A stretch of DNA of 64,000 nt, from positions 43,011,549 through 43,075,548 of the forward strand of contig CP136067.1 in assembly GCA_032622095.1 (NCBI GenBank), written 5' to 3'. The notes beneath the pieces are model-generated. The model saw only the letters and a program-made list of their open reading frames with translations, was not told the origin of the DNA and did no database searches. Positions 47,786 to 58,221 of this stretch are shown piece after piece; within the stretch, counting starts at the first letter, position 1; each line of letters opens with the position of its first letter. A program made the position numbers and the translations under genes. The stretch is from Siphonodentalium dalli (Eukaryota; Mollusca; Scaphopoda; Gadilida; Siphonodentaliidae).

Positions 47786-48255
47786 GCCATGACAAATTTC
47801 ATAATCATCAACCCAATGGTACGGCCTGTAGCCCGTGCTTATGTATTTACATTGTTTAATACTGAAAACCGAGATGGCCGACGGCGGTCATGCTCTTTTG
47901 CCGATTGACGCCAAAATGACTCGTTCTCATCTTCATGGCAATGTCAACATCCATGACAAATTTCATTATTATCAGACAAATGGTATATACGGCATGGCTG
48001 TAGCCTGTGCCATTGGATTGAATTGTGAAATCCAAGATGACGGCTGTTGGCCATGTTTTTTTTTCGATTTACCCCAAAATGACGGATTTCTCATCTACAT
48101 GTCAATGTCAACAACCATGACAAATTTTATAATGATCCGACCAAAGGTGAGACCTGTAGTCCATATATATGTAATGGAAATTGTTGACGAACACACAGAC
48201 GACGGATATGAACCCATGGCAATAGCTCAAACTTGACAAGTCAAGTTGAACTTTT
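47530..48255 (-). mobile_element. Family A/B element A5, reverse orientation
   Basis: Core landmarks at about 47580, 47705, 47868 and 48030. The end AATAGCTCAAACTTGACAAG + TCAAGTTGAACTTTT carries the B-type hairpin (CTTGAC/GTCAAG). It therefore combines A-type core units with a B-type end. Confidence 0.6.
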
Positions 48256-48287
48256 AAACAATCCATATATATTGACCAATACGTTGA

Positions 48288-48732
48288 CCTCTCACAGGTA
48301 TATACGCCACTGAATATGCAATAGGCTGTATAACACTGGAAGCTGAAATAAGTATATATAACTGCGTATGTCAGTCTTATCACACATTCTCTGTTGATAG
48401 TTAGGGGGGATCCACTGAGATAACTGCGAATTGTGATTTAATATAAATAAATATTATTCATATTTTCAAAACTAGACCAAAACGATAGTGAAACTTTGCA
48501 ATTCAACGACATTAGAAGCCGTCAAACTTGTGAAGCGACGATCATACGATCCAAGATGGCGGTCCGGACCGCCCGGTTTAGAATGTATAGGACGCTCAAT
48601 AAGTATATTTACGTAGCGTATTGAGCATGACATCAGTCTGATCCACTCAAATACCCTATATATATGTGGCGTATTTGAACCACAAATACCTTATGTATAT
48701 ATTGATATGCTATGCGTATCGGGTGTTAATAC
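48288..48732 (-). repeat. Dispersed repeat, copy 2 (inverted partner of 2921-3374)
   Basis: Reverse complement of 2921-3374 over its whole length. This copy has CCAAGATGGCGGTCCGGACCG, including the palindrome GCGGTCCGGACCGC, where copy 1 reads GTCCTGACCGCCATCTTGG. Confidence 0.75.
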
Positions 48733-49297
48733 ACACTTCGATGTGAGATATCTTTTCGCCATTTTCGAGCAATATTATTACGTCGTATGTTTCCGGCCTT
48801 GCAAATGGGTGACGTTGGGGTGGGTGCTATTTATATAGGAGTACCAGGGGGTGGAACAAAATAATTTCCAGGCACGTATGCCGGGGTGGGTGGGTGGTCG
48901 ATGATACCAACGAATAATTTTTTCAGCAACGAATTTATTTTTTTCATGCAAGTCTTTTGACTGTTTTTGCAATGAGTTTGGCTTAAAACACCTTAGAATA
49001 AGAGAAATAATGTAACTCTAATTGCTAAACTGACTGCAGGCAGTTATCGTGTTGTATTTTGTTGCAAATTTTGAAATCCAAGATGGCCGCTGGCAGCCAT
49101 GTTTTTTTGACCGAATGACCTCAAAATGACTCGTTCCTATTTACATGTCAATGTTAACATCCATGACAAGTAGTATGAACAGAAATTCATATACATATTT
49201 ATATTAGACATTTACATGATACGACGACACTACTCGTGTGGTTTGAGGATGGCATCCTCTGAGTTACACATGTAGTGTCTGTGGGAATCCACATTAA
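48733..49297. other. Unassigned; one orphan family A core unit
   Basis: 48733-49065 shows nothing. 49070-49165 is a single reverse A core piece (AATCCAAGATGGCCGCTGGC ... CATGTCAATGTTAACATCC). Confidence 0.5.
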
Positions 49298-49720
49298 AGA
49301 TGCATAATCCGATTAAGCGCCCCTCTATTACTATTTATTTGGATTCGGGAGTAAAAAATATTTGATTCGAGTCGTGGGACCCACCTATCAAAGCTCAGAT
49401 TTATATTAGATATCGATTTTTGAAATCTATTATTTTTCAGTAGTGGCCCAGTAAAGAGTCGACGAGCCGACGGTCTCGGACCAAATTGCGGATGAAGATG
49501 GGAAACTCTAAAATCGAGAGGCTTTGTGCTTATAGTAAGGCCAATGTTCGTCGAACAACATGTTGATAAATAAAACGTTTCGGGCAATATTATACTATAG
49601 TTGACAGTGGTTAGCATTATTTTTGGCAATTAACCGATTCTGATAACTGAAGCGGCATTTCTAAAAATGTTGTTGTTGGAATCTGATTATATGGGGACCA
49701 TCGAATCGGATTGAGCACCT
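49298..49720. mobile_element. TTAA MITE, copy 3 (423 bp, diverged)
   Basis: The left end AGATGCATAATCCGATTAAG is a diverged AGGTACTCAATCCGAT; the right end is CGGATTGAGCACCT. TTAA flanks at 49294-49297 and 49721-49724. The inside keeps ATTTGATTCGAGTCG and CAAAGCTCAGATTT, then diverges. Confidence 0.75.
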
Positions 49721-49854
49721 TTAAGTGCAACATCCAGCAGAGTGCGGTGACTTCGGATAGCAACAAGTCGACCTGTATTGATTAGTGATCTCCTGATATG
49801 ACCAGCACGCGGACGGCGGTTAACAGTGCTGGTGGATTGGTATGTGAATAGCTA

Positions 49855-50081
49855 CAGTAATGCCCTAAGTAATCGACTCCTTAACCACAGAAGAAATATG
49901 GGTAACTTTTCAGGATTTAGTCGGAAATGTCGCGTGTTGCCATTCATCGGAAAGCTCTCACTGAGTCCACTCTCACTGAGAGCTTTCCGATGAATGGCAA
50001 CAAGCCAATTTCCGACTAAATCCTGAAAAGTTACCCATAATTTTGCTGTGGTTAAGGAGTCGATTATTTAGGGCATTACTG
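49855..50081. mobile_element. TA-flanked palindromic MITE, copy 2 (227 bp)
   Basis: CAGTAATGCCCTAAGTAATC at the left and TTTAGGGCATTACTG at the right, TA on both flanks. The apex is longest here (AAGCTCTCACTGAGTCCACT then CTCACTGAGAGCTTTCC). Confidence 0.9.
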
Positions 50082-50186
50082 TACATGAGTTATGTGAAGG
50101 ACATTGGTCTGGGGAAGACGCCGTCGTGTAAGTGTCCGTCGCGATATGTCTAGGAACCACTCGGTGTGGTGGAATCACTGAACTAA

Positions 50187-50378
50187 ATGGTTTCCGACAG
50201 TGTTAACGTTTCAGCCAAATTCACTGAATTTGAGCCTGCGGGCCACTCCAGTGATGTTGACCCAGCTAAATTGATACAGTTGATTACGAAAATGCAAGAA
50301 AAATCCCTAAGTGTGCGACATGGCTATACCACAGACAAATTTTATCTGGCAAAACCCAGAACTACAGCAGCTAGTTAA
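50187..50378 (+). CDS. Short ORF of unknown function (63 aa), weakly coding-like
   Basis: I do not recognise it. It starts ACTAAATGG (purine at -3, G at +4). It encodes a hydrophilic peptide with VSAKFTEFEPAGHSSDVDPA, a short amphipathic stretch (KLIQLITKMQEKSL) and a basic tail. Its base composition is more balanced than its surroundings. The stop is followed at once by AAATAAATG, which offers an AATAAA signal. It lies 105 bp after a MITE, with no neighbouring exon seen. It may be a terminal exon, a micropeptide or chance. Confidence 0.25.
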   Translation: MVSDSVNVSAKFTEFEPAGHSSDVDPAKLIQLITKMQEKSLSVRHGYTTDKFYLAKPRTTAAS

Positions 50379-51708
50379 ATAAATGTCCCACTCACAAAAA
50401 TCCATTCGCTTATTGGACGTATAATTATGCTTGTATTGAGCCGGAGATAATGACTGTGTTATACATGGTGCTGTATTTCGGTTATTACATAGTTTTGTTT
50501 TTATATAAACCTGCATGTGTTTGTCAAACTTTGCCATATATAACCCAACAGGTAAGACATACATGTAGGGGCGAGCATCAAAATTGATAAAACAAATTAA
50601 AAAAAAATCCAATAGAAAATTGAACCATTAAACTGTTTGGTTACTTTATAAAGATAAATTGTTTGTCAATTTAGTGAATCAACTTTATGAGCGAGTACTC
50701 AGGTATTATCCAATGTGACAATCATCTGAAGTAAGCCCAGATTTAAATATGCTAGGTGTGAACACAAAATTAGTGTATAATTAGAAGCAACAGCTTATCA
50801 TTTACACTCCCCTATCTCCTCCCTATAATGCATATCAGACTCACCCAAACGTTTTATATGTCACATCACGTTCTTTTCTATACCGATCTATACTTCGTTC
50901 CCGCTAAACTAAATCTATTTTTAATAAATTTCTTTCTATTACTCCATATGGATAAAAAATCTCATTTTGATATATCTATCGATCCATGCAGCCCACACTG
51001 TGGGTAGCTGAGTAACATAAATATACATTTATGATACACCAACAACGATCTTCTAAAATTATCATTAACATCATTACCTAATAGTATGTAACCATTCTCA
51101 CAATGTGGGCTTATTCACACGCAATCGGAAACGACCCCCATATAGGCTTTATGCTTGATGTCGGATCCCCTCCATACAACCAATATTCATGCTTCATATT
51201 TTGTACCATGCTTTTTTTAATTATATGGAATAACTAGTGTTTACATAAAATATACTTCTTTATTCGGGACAAATTAATCGCGATAAACAAGTGGCAATCA
51301 TTCCGTCAAGGTGAGCCGCTGCTTATAATCCATGTATGAGAATGACGTTTTGTGAAGCCCATTTGGGTACAAAATATATGAGAATGACCACTTTGAGCAA
51401 GTGCAATGTCTATTCTCATCATATTTCGGAGGGTTCCACATCACTTTAACCTGGGAAACGCCGGGTTATCCTGCTAGTATATATACTGTTCTGGTTAAAA
51501 CACAGACTCGAGAATAGCAGTACTGAGTCTGGAGAAGTGGGGTGGGGAATTTCCATTACAACCAGCAAGCATTACGTCAGTGTCCAGTGTCGCTATAAAT
51601 AACTTCTGCATCGAATGCATGCATGCAGTATGAAACAACAGCTCACAAAAATATATTTACCAATGACAGATATATGCTGTATATCCGCTCGCTTCAAACT
51701 GGTGTTAA
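50379..51708. other. Unassigned region
   Basis: No gene or clear repeat was recognised. ATGAGAATGAC recurs at about 51339 and 51380. Confidence 0.4.
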
Positions 51709-52101
51709 CCCTTTACCCAACAAACCGGCCAAAACCGGCCAAATAAAGCTTCAACAGCCTAAAATATCTTCGGTCTGTCTCAATAGAACCATACAAATAT
51801 GGATATCATTGGAACCGGCTCCTTGACCACATTGTGATAGTTACAGTTATGCCCTGTGCCAATGCATTCTCTTATATATGCGAGTCGACCATAGGTCGCC
51901 TCGCATATATAAGAGAATGCATTGGCCTAAAACAAATCTTTTTTTAACACTTTTTACCATTTTTTCTTACATTCTTTAACAATTTTATAATTTTTAATGT
52001 GTTAAGCCAATGCATTCTCTTATATATGCGAGGCGACCTATGGTCGACTCGCATATATAAGAGAATGCATTGGCACAGGGCCGTTCTGTTTGGGTAAAGG
52101 G
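51709..52101. mobile_element. piggyBac-like MITE (393 bp) containing two 67-bp palindromes
   Basis: Ends are CCCTTTACCCAACA and TGTTTGGGTAAAGGG, flanked by TTAA on both sides (51705-51708, 52102-52105). Inside, CCAATGCATTCTCTTATATA begins a near-perfect 67-bp palindrome at 51859-51925 and again at 52007-52073. The two are mutually inverted and separated by AT-rich DNA. The fold is therefore hierarchical: outer TIR, inner inverted pair, each a hairpin. Confidence 0.85.
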
Positions 52102-53639
52102 TTAACTGTTGAAATTCTTGGAAATACGTACTTCTATTCTCCTTGCTAGATATTATGGGTCACCCGTGGACTCTTCACATATGCGTTTAGAGTTTAATTA
52201 GTTGTCACGGTAATCTCTAATTTTGTGCGAAATTTTCAATGTGACAGACAATGTTTATTGTGCTATTTTTAGCTATGTGGCGAATATATCCACTTTATCG
52301 GCATTCCGACAATCGCCTGAATGGCTGAATGATCATGCATCATGCACTTTCGGTTACTAACATATGTTGTGATTGGCTGACCGGGACTTAATGCTTGCTG
52401 TTGGTAATGGAACCCCCCCCCCCCCAAATTCTCCAAAATCAGTACTGCGATAGCTGTTGAGTATGTGTTTTAACCAGAACAGGTGTATGTCTATAAAATC
52501 ATAATCCAGTGGTTTATTTCTATCTTCATTCGCAGTAATTCTCTCAGCTGATCTGCAGTTTGCCGCGGTTGAGACTGCTAACATCATATAGTTCTCCTTC
52601 TTGGTACATTCAGAACGATTTCGTGCGGATTTATGTTCTAAAATAGCCCCTAAACTGTCCCACAAATGTCATAAGAAATTCTGAATAAAATTAATATTAA
52701 TTGATTGAAGCCCTTCCAGACCTTGTGTCCTCGATTCATATTTATTACTTTATACCATGAAATATATATAAAACTTGCTGGGAATGACATACCATCTAAC
52801 TGCGATTTTGTGATTTCTCTATAATGTTCTACATTGTTGGGGCGAGAGAAATAAACAGATATATATATATATATATATATGTATAACATTATTGCTTTTA
52901 ATTTATCAACAAATTATTATAAATAACATATAAGCGTATTTGACTCCGACAAATGACATGAATCAGTCTGGACATTGTTCGAGTTTTACATTATTAACAA
53001 ACTGATCAAATACAAAAGGCGAATATGCGCAGGTAAAATCAGTATGTGTTCGATTACCCGTAATAAGAAATCACTCATTTAGCTATGCAGACGTCGTGTG
53101 ACTAGGTGACGTAATCAACATTTGATGTCCCTACAATTAACACTGGCACATATAGTCGCACATGCAGTATATATATACATACATATAACTCGTTATTCGT
53201 ATACTGACACACCTGCATTTTTTCGCAAAGAACGCCAATGTTATACTTCTTTAATTTGTTCGTATTTGATGTCGTTCATTAAGTTTGATTATCTTAAAAC
53301 AACTCTTCAAACCAAAGTGAAACTTATCTCGGATCCAGTTACCAATAGTAGGTCTGTATGCATTTTGTTAATAACTATGTTTAATCCTTTATTTACAAAA
53401 ATGGATCTCGATCGATTCAGTTATAAATGTATACATTGGAATTGTCTACTAAACATGGAAGGATGTGCAGTAAATATAAGAAAACGACAGAAAAATCTGT
53501 GCAGACGGATTCCTATTCATCGGCGGGAAATATTCAGATTTTAAGTTCTATGAAATATGGGCAGACGGTAGACAAAGGAACATATATATAATACAAGTGC
53601 AGAAGGACAACTGCATGATCTGCATATTAAATTATTTGA
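52102..53639. other. Unassigned region
   Basis: A C run lies near 52412-52424 and an (AT)n microsatellite at 52859-52880. A 140-codon ORF at 53122-53544 has no recognisable domain, though it lies directly upstream of the reverse transcriptase remnant. Confidence 0.4.
52859..52880. repeat. (AT)n microsatellite
   Basis: Eleven uninterrupted AT units. Confidence 0.9.
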
Positions 53640-54220
53640 AACAGAGCACAAATATACATGAAATAATGAAGAAAGCAAATTCCACGCTTGGGTTTCTCCG
53701 GCGCAACAAAAGATTCATGCCCGAAAATTTCAAAAGGACAGCCTACATCATCACATCCCTCATACGATAAACGCTGGTATACGGAGTAGTAGTCTGGGAT
53801 CCTTACCATCAAAATGATATAAAACCCCTTGAAACCATCCAAAGGAAAGCAGCATGCTTTATATATCAACAGTCTATTATACAAAACCAAAATATATGGG
53901 TGCATGAGAAACATGTTGGGAGAACTAGAACTAAGCGAACTCGTCAACATAGACGGAAATTTCAACGGCTGGAGTATTTAGCATGCATGTGGTTGGGGAC
54001 CTGGTAGCGACAATTCCATCTCTGAAAGATTCTTTCGTTTCATAAGCCAAATCCTAACAAAAGGAAAGTAAAGCCACAAAATGTTTGACGATTACAAGAT
54101 ACAGAAATGAGCGATACAACACTAATGGATATCAAATTCCGGGACACAGAAGTGATCACTACGAACACTCATTCTTCGATTCTAGGATCGCGATTGAATC
54201 CGACTCGGCAAAATAATGTA
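53640..54220 (+). pseudogene. Decayed non-LTR retrotransposon reverse transcriptase, C-terminal part
   Basis: From 53672 the plus strand reads KANSTLGFLRRNKRFMPENF, then KRTAYIITSLIR, a stop, then VVVWDPYHQNDIKPLETIQR. This is the familiar tail of jockey/CR1-type reverse transcriptases (NxxLGFLRRN, YxxLVRP, VWDPY, LExIQRxAAxF). After a frameshift MLGELELSELVNIDGNF follows. In a third segment (about 54088-54210) comes RYNTNGYQIPGHRSDHYEHS + FFDSRIA, matching the usual ..HSFFPRTI.. tail. The in-frame stop and at least one frameshift make it non-functional. The upstream catalytic domain is not recognisable here. Confidence 0.75.
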
Positions 54221-54375
54221 TCCGTGCGGACAATGAGCCACATCACACAGTAAGTATGGCCGACGATGTACACGTTTACATGTTCTGACTCGCATGATCA
54301 TATAAGTCTTCCGATGTATGTTCTTAGCGATGTAAATACGGCATTTGTGTGTGAATACGCGATGTTATTGAAGAA

Positions 54376-54486
54376 ATGGATGTTGATTTGCTTGCGTTCC
54401 ATAGAGTATGGATGCAAGTTGGTCCGACATTTTGCCAGGCCAAATTGCATCCATACTCTATGAAACGCAACAAAATCAACATCCAT
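54376..54486. mobile_element. Fold-back element (111 bp)
   Basis: ATGGATGTTGATTTGCTTGC ... AGTATGGATGCAAGTTGG is mirrored by CCAAATTGCATCCATACTC ... AAAATCAACATCCAT. The loop is about 15 bp. Confidence 0.75.
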
Positions 54487-55379
54487 AACTTATATTTACA
54501 CTCAACCGAGTCAACTGGCAGATTAGAAGAGCATTAAGCGCCCGTTTCCAACGTTATTCTCGTAGCTCGTTGCAAGTTGCGTCTACACAAAAAATGGAAA
54601 CAACCAACGTACTGCATTCATGTTCCACATCGCGAATGCAGGTGGGTGTGTAAATATATCCCAATTAATTTAAATAAACTGTTGGATATTCAAGCACAAT
54701 TGATTTAATGGCTAATTTGGCCGAGAGCTTTTCATCGTGTGATCATGAATAGTGCATTCACTTTATGATCGGTCATGGCTGTGTTTCACGAAGAAAAATA
54801 TTGCAAGACGTCGTTATACTTTGACGGGGCAACGTCGCAGATGATTTCAATCTATGACGAAAGTCTTCGATCATAATTATTGTCTGTTATATTTATGCTT
54901 TGAAGCTTTGGTAGACGATATTCGACGAGAATGTAGCCGAGTTCATATATATACTATTAATCGAATCGAAACTGTAACGACTCAAAATCTAAAATGATTC
55001 GATTCAGGAGATTGAATCGAGAATCGAAATTTGATTCGATGAAACGCAGAGCCCCAGTTGAAGGTTGATGAAAAGATCAAAGAACGAACGGAATCTTATT
55101 CTAATGGCCATACGGTTGGAGAAAGTAGAAATAAAACATTGTTCTCGTAAACATCGAATAGCCACATACAGACGCAAATGAAACTAAAATGAGAGACTGT
55201 GGCATTATAAAACTAATAATAAAATAAATATCATCGTTTGGTGCCGAAGAATTATTGATATTCTAGAGAATTGGTTCGACAAACAGAAATAGACCCGTAA
55301 AAGTGATAACAAAGTCGGTAGAAATCCGAGACCAGACGATAAAAGTGTGTAGTCGAACATAATAAGTTTAATCACTAAC
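54487..55379. other. Unassigned; ATTCGA-rich patch
   Basis: No gene was seen. 54955-55045 repeats ATTCGAATCGA-like words, comparable with 17350-17440. Confidence 0.45.
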
Positions 55380-55541
55380 TCGCGGTCATATTGGATCTAT
55401 CCAGCCCATGCAGTTCCGTGTTTTTAGTGCAAAATGTCAAAGTTCTGGAGTAACATTTCCATATATGGAGTTTTTGAATATTCATGATTTGTATCACTAA
55501 AACCACGGAACGGGGTTGGGTGTATCCAATATGGCCGCGAC
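55380..55541. mobile_element. Fold-back element (~162 bp)
   Basis: CGCGGTCATATTGGATCTAT ... GTTCCGTGTTTTTAGTG is mirrored by CACTAAAACCACGGAAC ... ATCCAATATGGCCGCG. The loop contains an unrelated 65 bp. The arm tip TCCAATATGGCCGCG resembles the CCAAGATGGCCGC word of family A. Confidence 0.7.
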
Positions 55542-55823
55542 TCAATGACAAGTCGTATAAAGAAGAACCGGATACACCCGAAAACAAACAGATATACTTC
55601 AAACCGGAATATTCCAGAGAAGAAATGGCACACTAAGAGAAATACATTTTCATTCCCTGATGAAATTTCGGATACATGTACAAGGGAACGAAATCGTTCA
55701 ACAAATAGCAACTGTTTAGTGATTGTGACAATTTAAAAAGCATTTGCATATGTAAGAGGGGACAAAGAGTTCTTAAAGGCAAGGATGGCCTTCGCGTCAA
55801 GTATGCTGTTAATAGTCACATCC
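55542..55823. other. Unassigned spacer
   Basis: ORF 55545-55736 shows no domain. Nothing else was seen. Confidence 0.4.
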
Positions 55824-56032
55824 GTTAAAATTGCCATAAACAGAAAGAATATTGAAATATAGACATATATTGAATCATAAATATCGCGTAAATAGTAAGT
55901 CATTGTCAAGTTCGTACGCTATTTTATGTAACAACAGCCAGGTTATGTAACATTTTTGGCCGTTATTTACATAACAAAGCGTATGGGGTCTGTCTATATT
56001 TTAATATTCTTTCTGTTTTAACAATTTTAACA
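55824..56032. mobile_element. Inverted-repeat element (~209 bp)
   Basis: Left arm GTTAAAATTGCCATAAACAG then AAAGAATATTGAAATATAGACA; right arm TGTCTATATTTTAATATTCT then TTCTGTTTTAACAATTTTAAC. Arms are about 42 bp and the centre is unrelated. Confidence 0.7.
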
Positions 56033-56334
56033 ACGTATCTTTAAATAAAAAATGGCGATGATGACATCAAAGTCACTATTCAGAAACTATTGCAATACAA
56101 TTGCAGAAGATGTTTAATTTTTGGCAAATTATTTAAGCTCATCCACTTCTCTAAGTGTACAACGGCGTGAGTCATTTAAAGGGATAACATAATAAAAGAT
56201 CACTGCTGCTATATAAATCACTATCATATATTTCATCCATGCGTGTGGACTAACGAATAACGTGGAGTCAATTATCGACTCCTATCAAACAAAACTGTCA
56301 ATCGTTGATAGTATAAACACAAGTGTGACTGTTA

Positions 56335-56495
56335 ATAAGGATTAACTGTCATGTGGACTGTTTTTATGGAGATGTAACCGTGAGGTTAGTGGTCATAACT
56401 TGTGTAAAACCCGAAGGGTTTTACATACAAGTTATGACCACTTACCTCACGGTTACATCTCCATAAAAACAGTCCACATGACAGTTAATCCTTAT
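56335..56495. mobile_element. Near-perfect fold-back element (161 bp)
   Basis: ATAAGGATTAACTGTCATGT ... GGTCATAACTTGTGTAAAAC is mirrored almost perfectly to GTTTTACATACAAGTTATG ... ACATGACAGTTAATCCTTAT. There is hardly any loop (CCGAAGG). The low mismatch count suggests recent insertion. Confidence 0.85.
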
Positions 56496-56917
56496 ATTTA
56501 TATACATTTAGCGAAAAAGCTACTTTTGTAAATGTATTTAAATCGAAAAGTGTATCGTGACAAAACCAGCCCAAAATATACCATAGCACCCTTGGCAAAA
56601 GTTAACAAGAACAATTTCTCTTTATATTGAAACCCGATGATTTATTAAGTCAATCCTGCGCGAGTCCAAATGCGCCCAAAACATTATGCGTTCGTCTTTC
56701 CCAAACCTATGACGCGTCGATGTAATTATGAGCCTGGTGTTATGAGCTGTTGCACGTTCACCGAGAAATAACTGCAACTAGCCACGTGGGCGCCGACCAA
56801 TCAGAATGCTGGATTTAGTGATAATTACACCTAGTATGTAAATATATAATTGTGAATGGTTACAATAATCATGAAGCGATGTATGTTTGACACAAAATGA
56901 AACAAAGTGATATCCAG
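56496..56917. other. Unassigned region
   Basis: Nothing recognised. Confidence 0.4.
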
Positions 56918-57590
56918 GCCTGACAATATGGTGCCGGACATTTTCAGAATGAGGTCCCCAGAGGGTGAATTTGGTAACGCCACCCATCACAGCGGGCTAG
57001 CGTCACCAAATTCATCCTCTGTTGACCTAGTTATGCGTGGCCTCATCTGCTATGGGAGAACTAGACACCGATTTAACTTCCAATATAATGAAGCTGGTGG
57101 TGTGCACCCATGCCATTGCGCTCCTTGGTTATACATTATGTCGTCTGCCAATTTGTGGATATAGAAAAACTAAACTAAAGAAAGAAAAAGAAACGTTTCT
57201 AACGAATCTAAACAACTTGTTAATGTTATAATAAAGATAGTTTCCAGAGAAGATGAGGCCTGCGCAGAATGAGGTAAACAGACACTGAAACAGAAGGTAA
57301 ATTTAATTATTCAAAATTAGCGTCACTAAATTCACTTTCTGTGGACCTCATTCTGCAAATGTCCTGCACCATATTACCAGGCCTTCTGATATCGGCCCCA
57401 TATTACCAGGCCTTCTGATATCGGCCCCATATTACCAGGCCTTCTGATATCGACCCCATATTACCCAGCCTTCTGATATCGACCCCATATTACCAGGCCT
57501 TCTGATATCGGTATCACTATTACCAGGCCTTCTGATATCTGCCCCATATTACATGCAGGCCTTCTGATATCGGTATCACTATTATTCGAC
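56918..57590. mobile_element. Inverted-repeat element whose right end has grown into a 29-bp array
   Basis: The left end (GATATCCAGGCCTGACAATA then TGGTGCCGGACATTTTCAG, AATGAGGTCCCCAGAGGGTG) is mirrored at 57320-57385 (CACTTTCTGTGGACCTCATT ... ATGTCCTGCACCATATTACC, AGGCC). An internal third copy of the arm lies at 56999-57046. The right terminus continues as about seven 29-bp repeats carrying the same terminal words. No coding capacity is recognised. Confidence 0.65.
57370..57590. repeat. 29-bp tandem repeat, about 7.5 copies
   Basis: Unit CCATATTACCAGGCCTTC + TGATATCGGCC, with starts of TATTACC at 57372, 57401, 57430, 57459, 57488, 57519 and 57547. Later copies alternate GCCCCATATTA with GTATCACTATTA. 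Confidence 0.9.
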
Positions 57591-57699
57591 AGGTGAGAGT
57601 ACTGGGTCTAATCATCTAAACCAACACAAAAAAATGTCGCAGTCTACGCAATATCCGTTATCAGGTCGGATATATGTACATAGTGGATGACAACATGTA

Positions 57700-57862
57700 C
57701 AGTAATGCCCTAAGTAATCGACTCTTTAACAACAGCAGAATTATGGGTAACTTTTCAGGATTTAGTCGGAAATATGGCTTGTTGCCATATTTCCGACTAA
57801 ATCCTGAACAGTTACCCATAATTCTGCTGTAGTTAAAGAGTCGATTAATTAGGGCATTACTG
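57700..57862. mobile_element. TA-flanked palindromic MITE, copy 3 (163 bp)
   Basis: CAGTAATGCCCTAAGTAATC and AATTAGGGCATTACTG, TA on both flanks. The arms meet directly at GGCTTGTTGCCATATTTCC; the apex present in the other two copies is missing. Confidence 0.9.
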
Positions 57863-58221
57863 TAGCTCATGCCATGGATCTACACTGCATGGCTATGCCC
57901 GCACAGATCATATTCCACCCGTTTAAAACCTGGGAACATTTTGATGTTCTGACCTAATCTGACCGGCGAAAATATTTCTTTGTTAATACGTGTTCATTAT
58001 TAATCTTTTTCAAAGTAGGGGTGGTACCAGCACGAGATTTTATGAACTTTTATGAACCAATTTCTCAAAAAAACAAAAAAACATTGATTAGTCGTGAGAA
58101 ATTGCATGATTGTAAGCAGAGCAAAGCAAAAGCGGCTGACCAAAGTAACCCATATAATGTAATCTCGAGCTGGGACTTTCACCTATACTGTGACATACTT
58201 AATTAAGGAACAGGTATTAAA
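57863..58221. other. Unassigned spacer
   Basis: Short ORFs on both strands without recognisable domains. Nothing else was seen. Confidence 0.4.

Noticed and set aside
53122-53544. 140-codon ORF as a conventional gene
   Set aside because: No recognisable domain and Ile/Tyr-rich AT-biased composition; it may at most be degraded DNA upstream of the retroelement relic.
56907-57231. ORFs across the left part of the 56918 element
   Set aside because: They run through the inverted arms of the element and have no recognisable domain.
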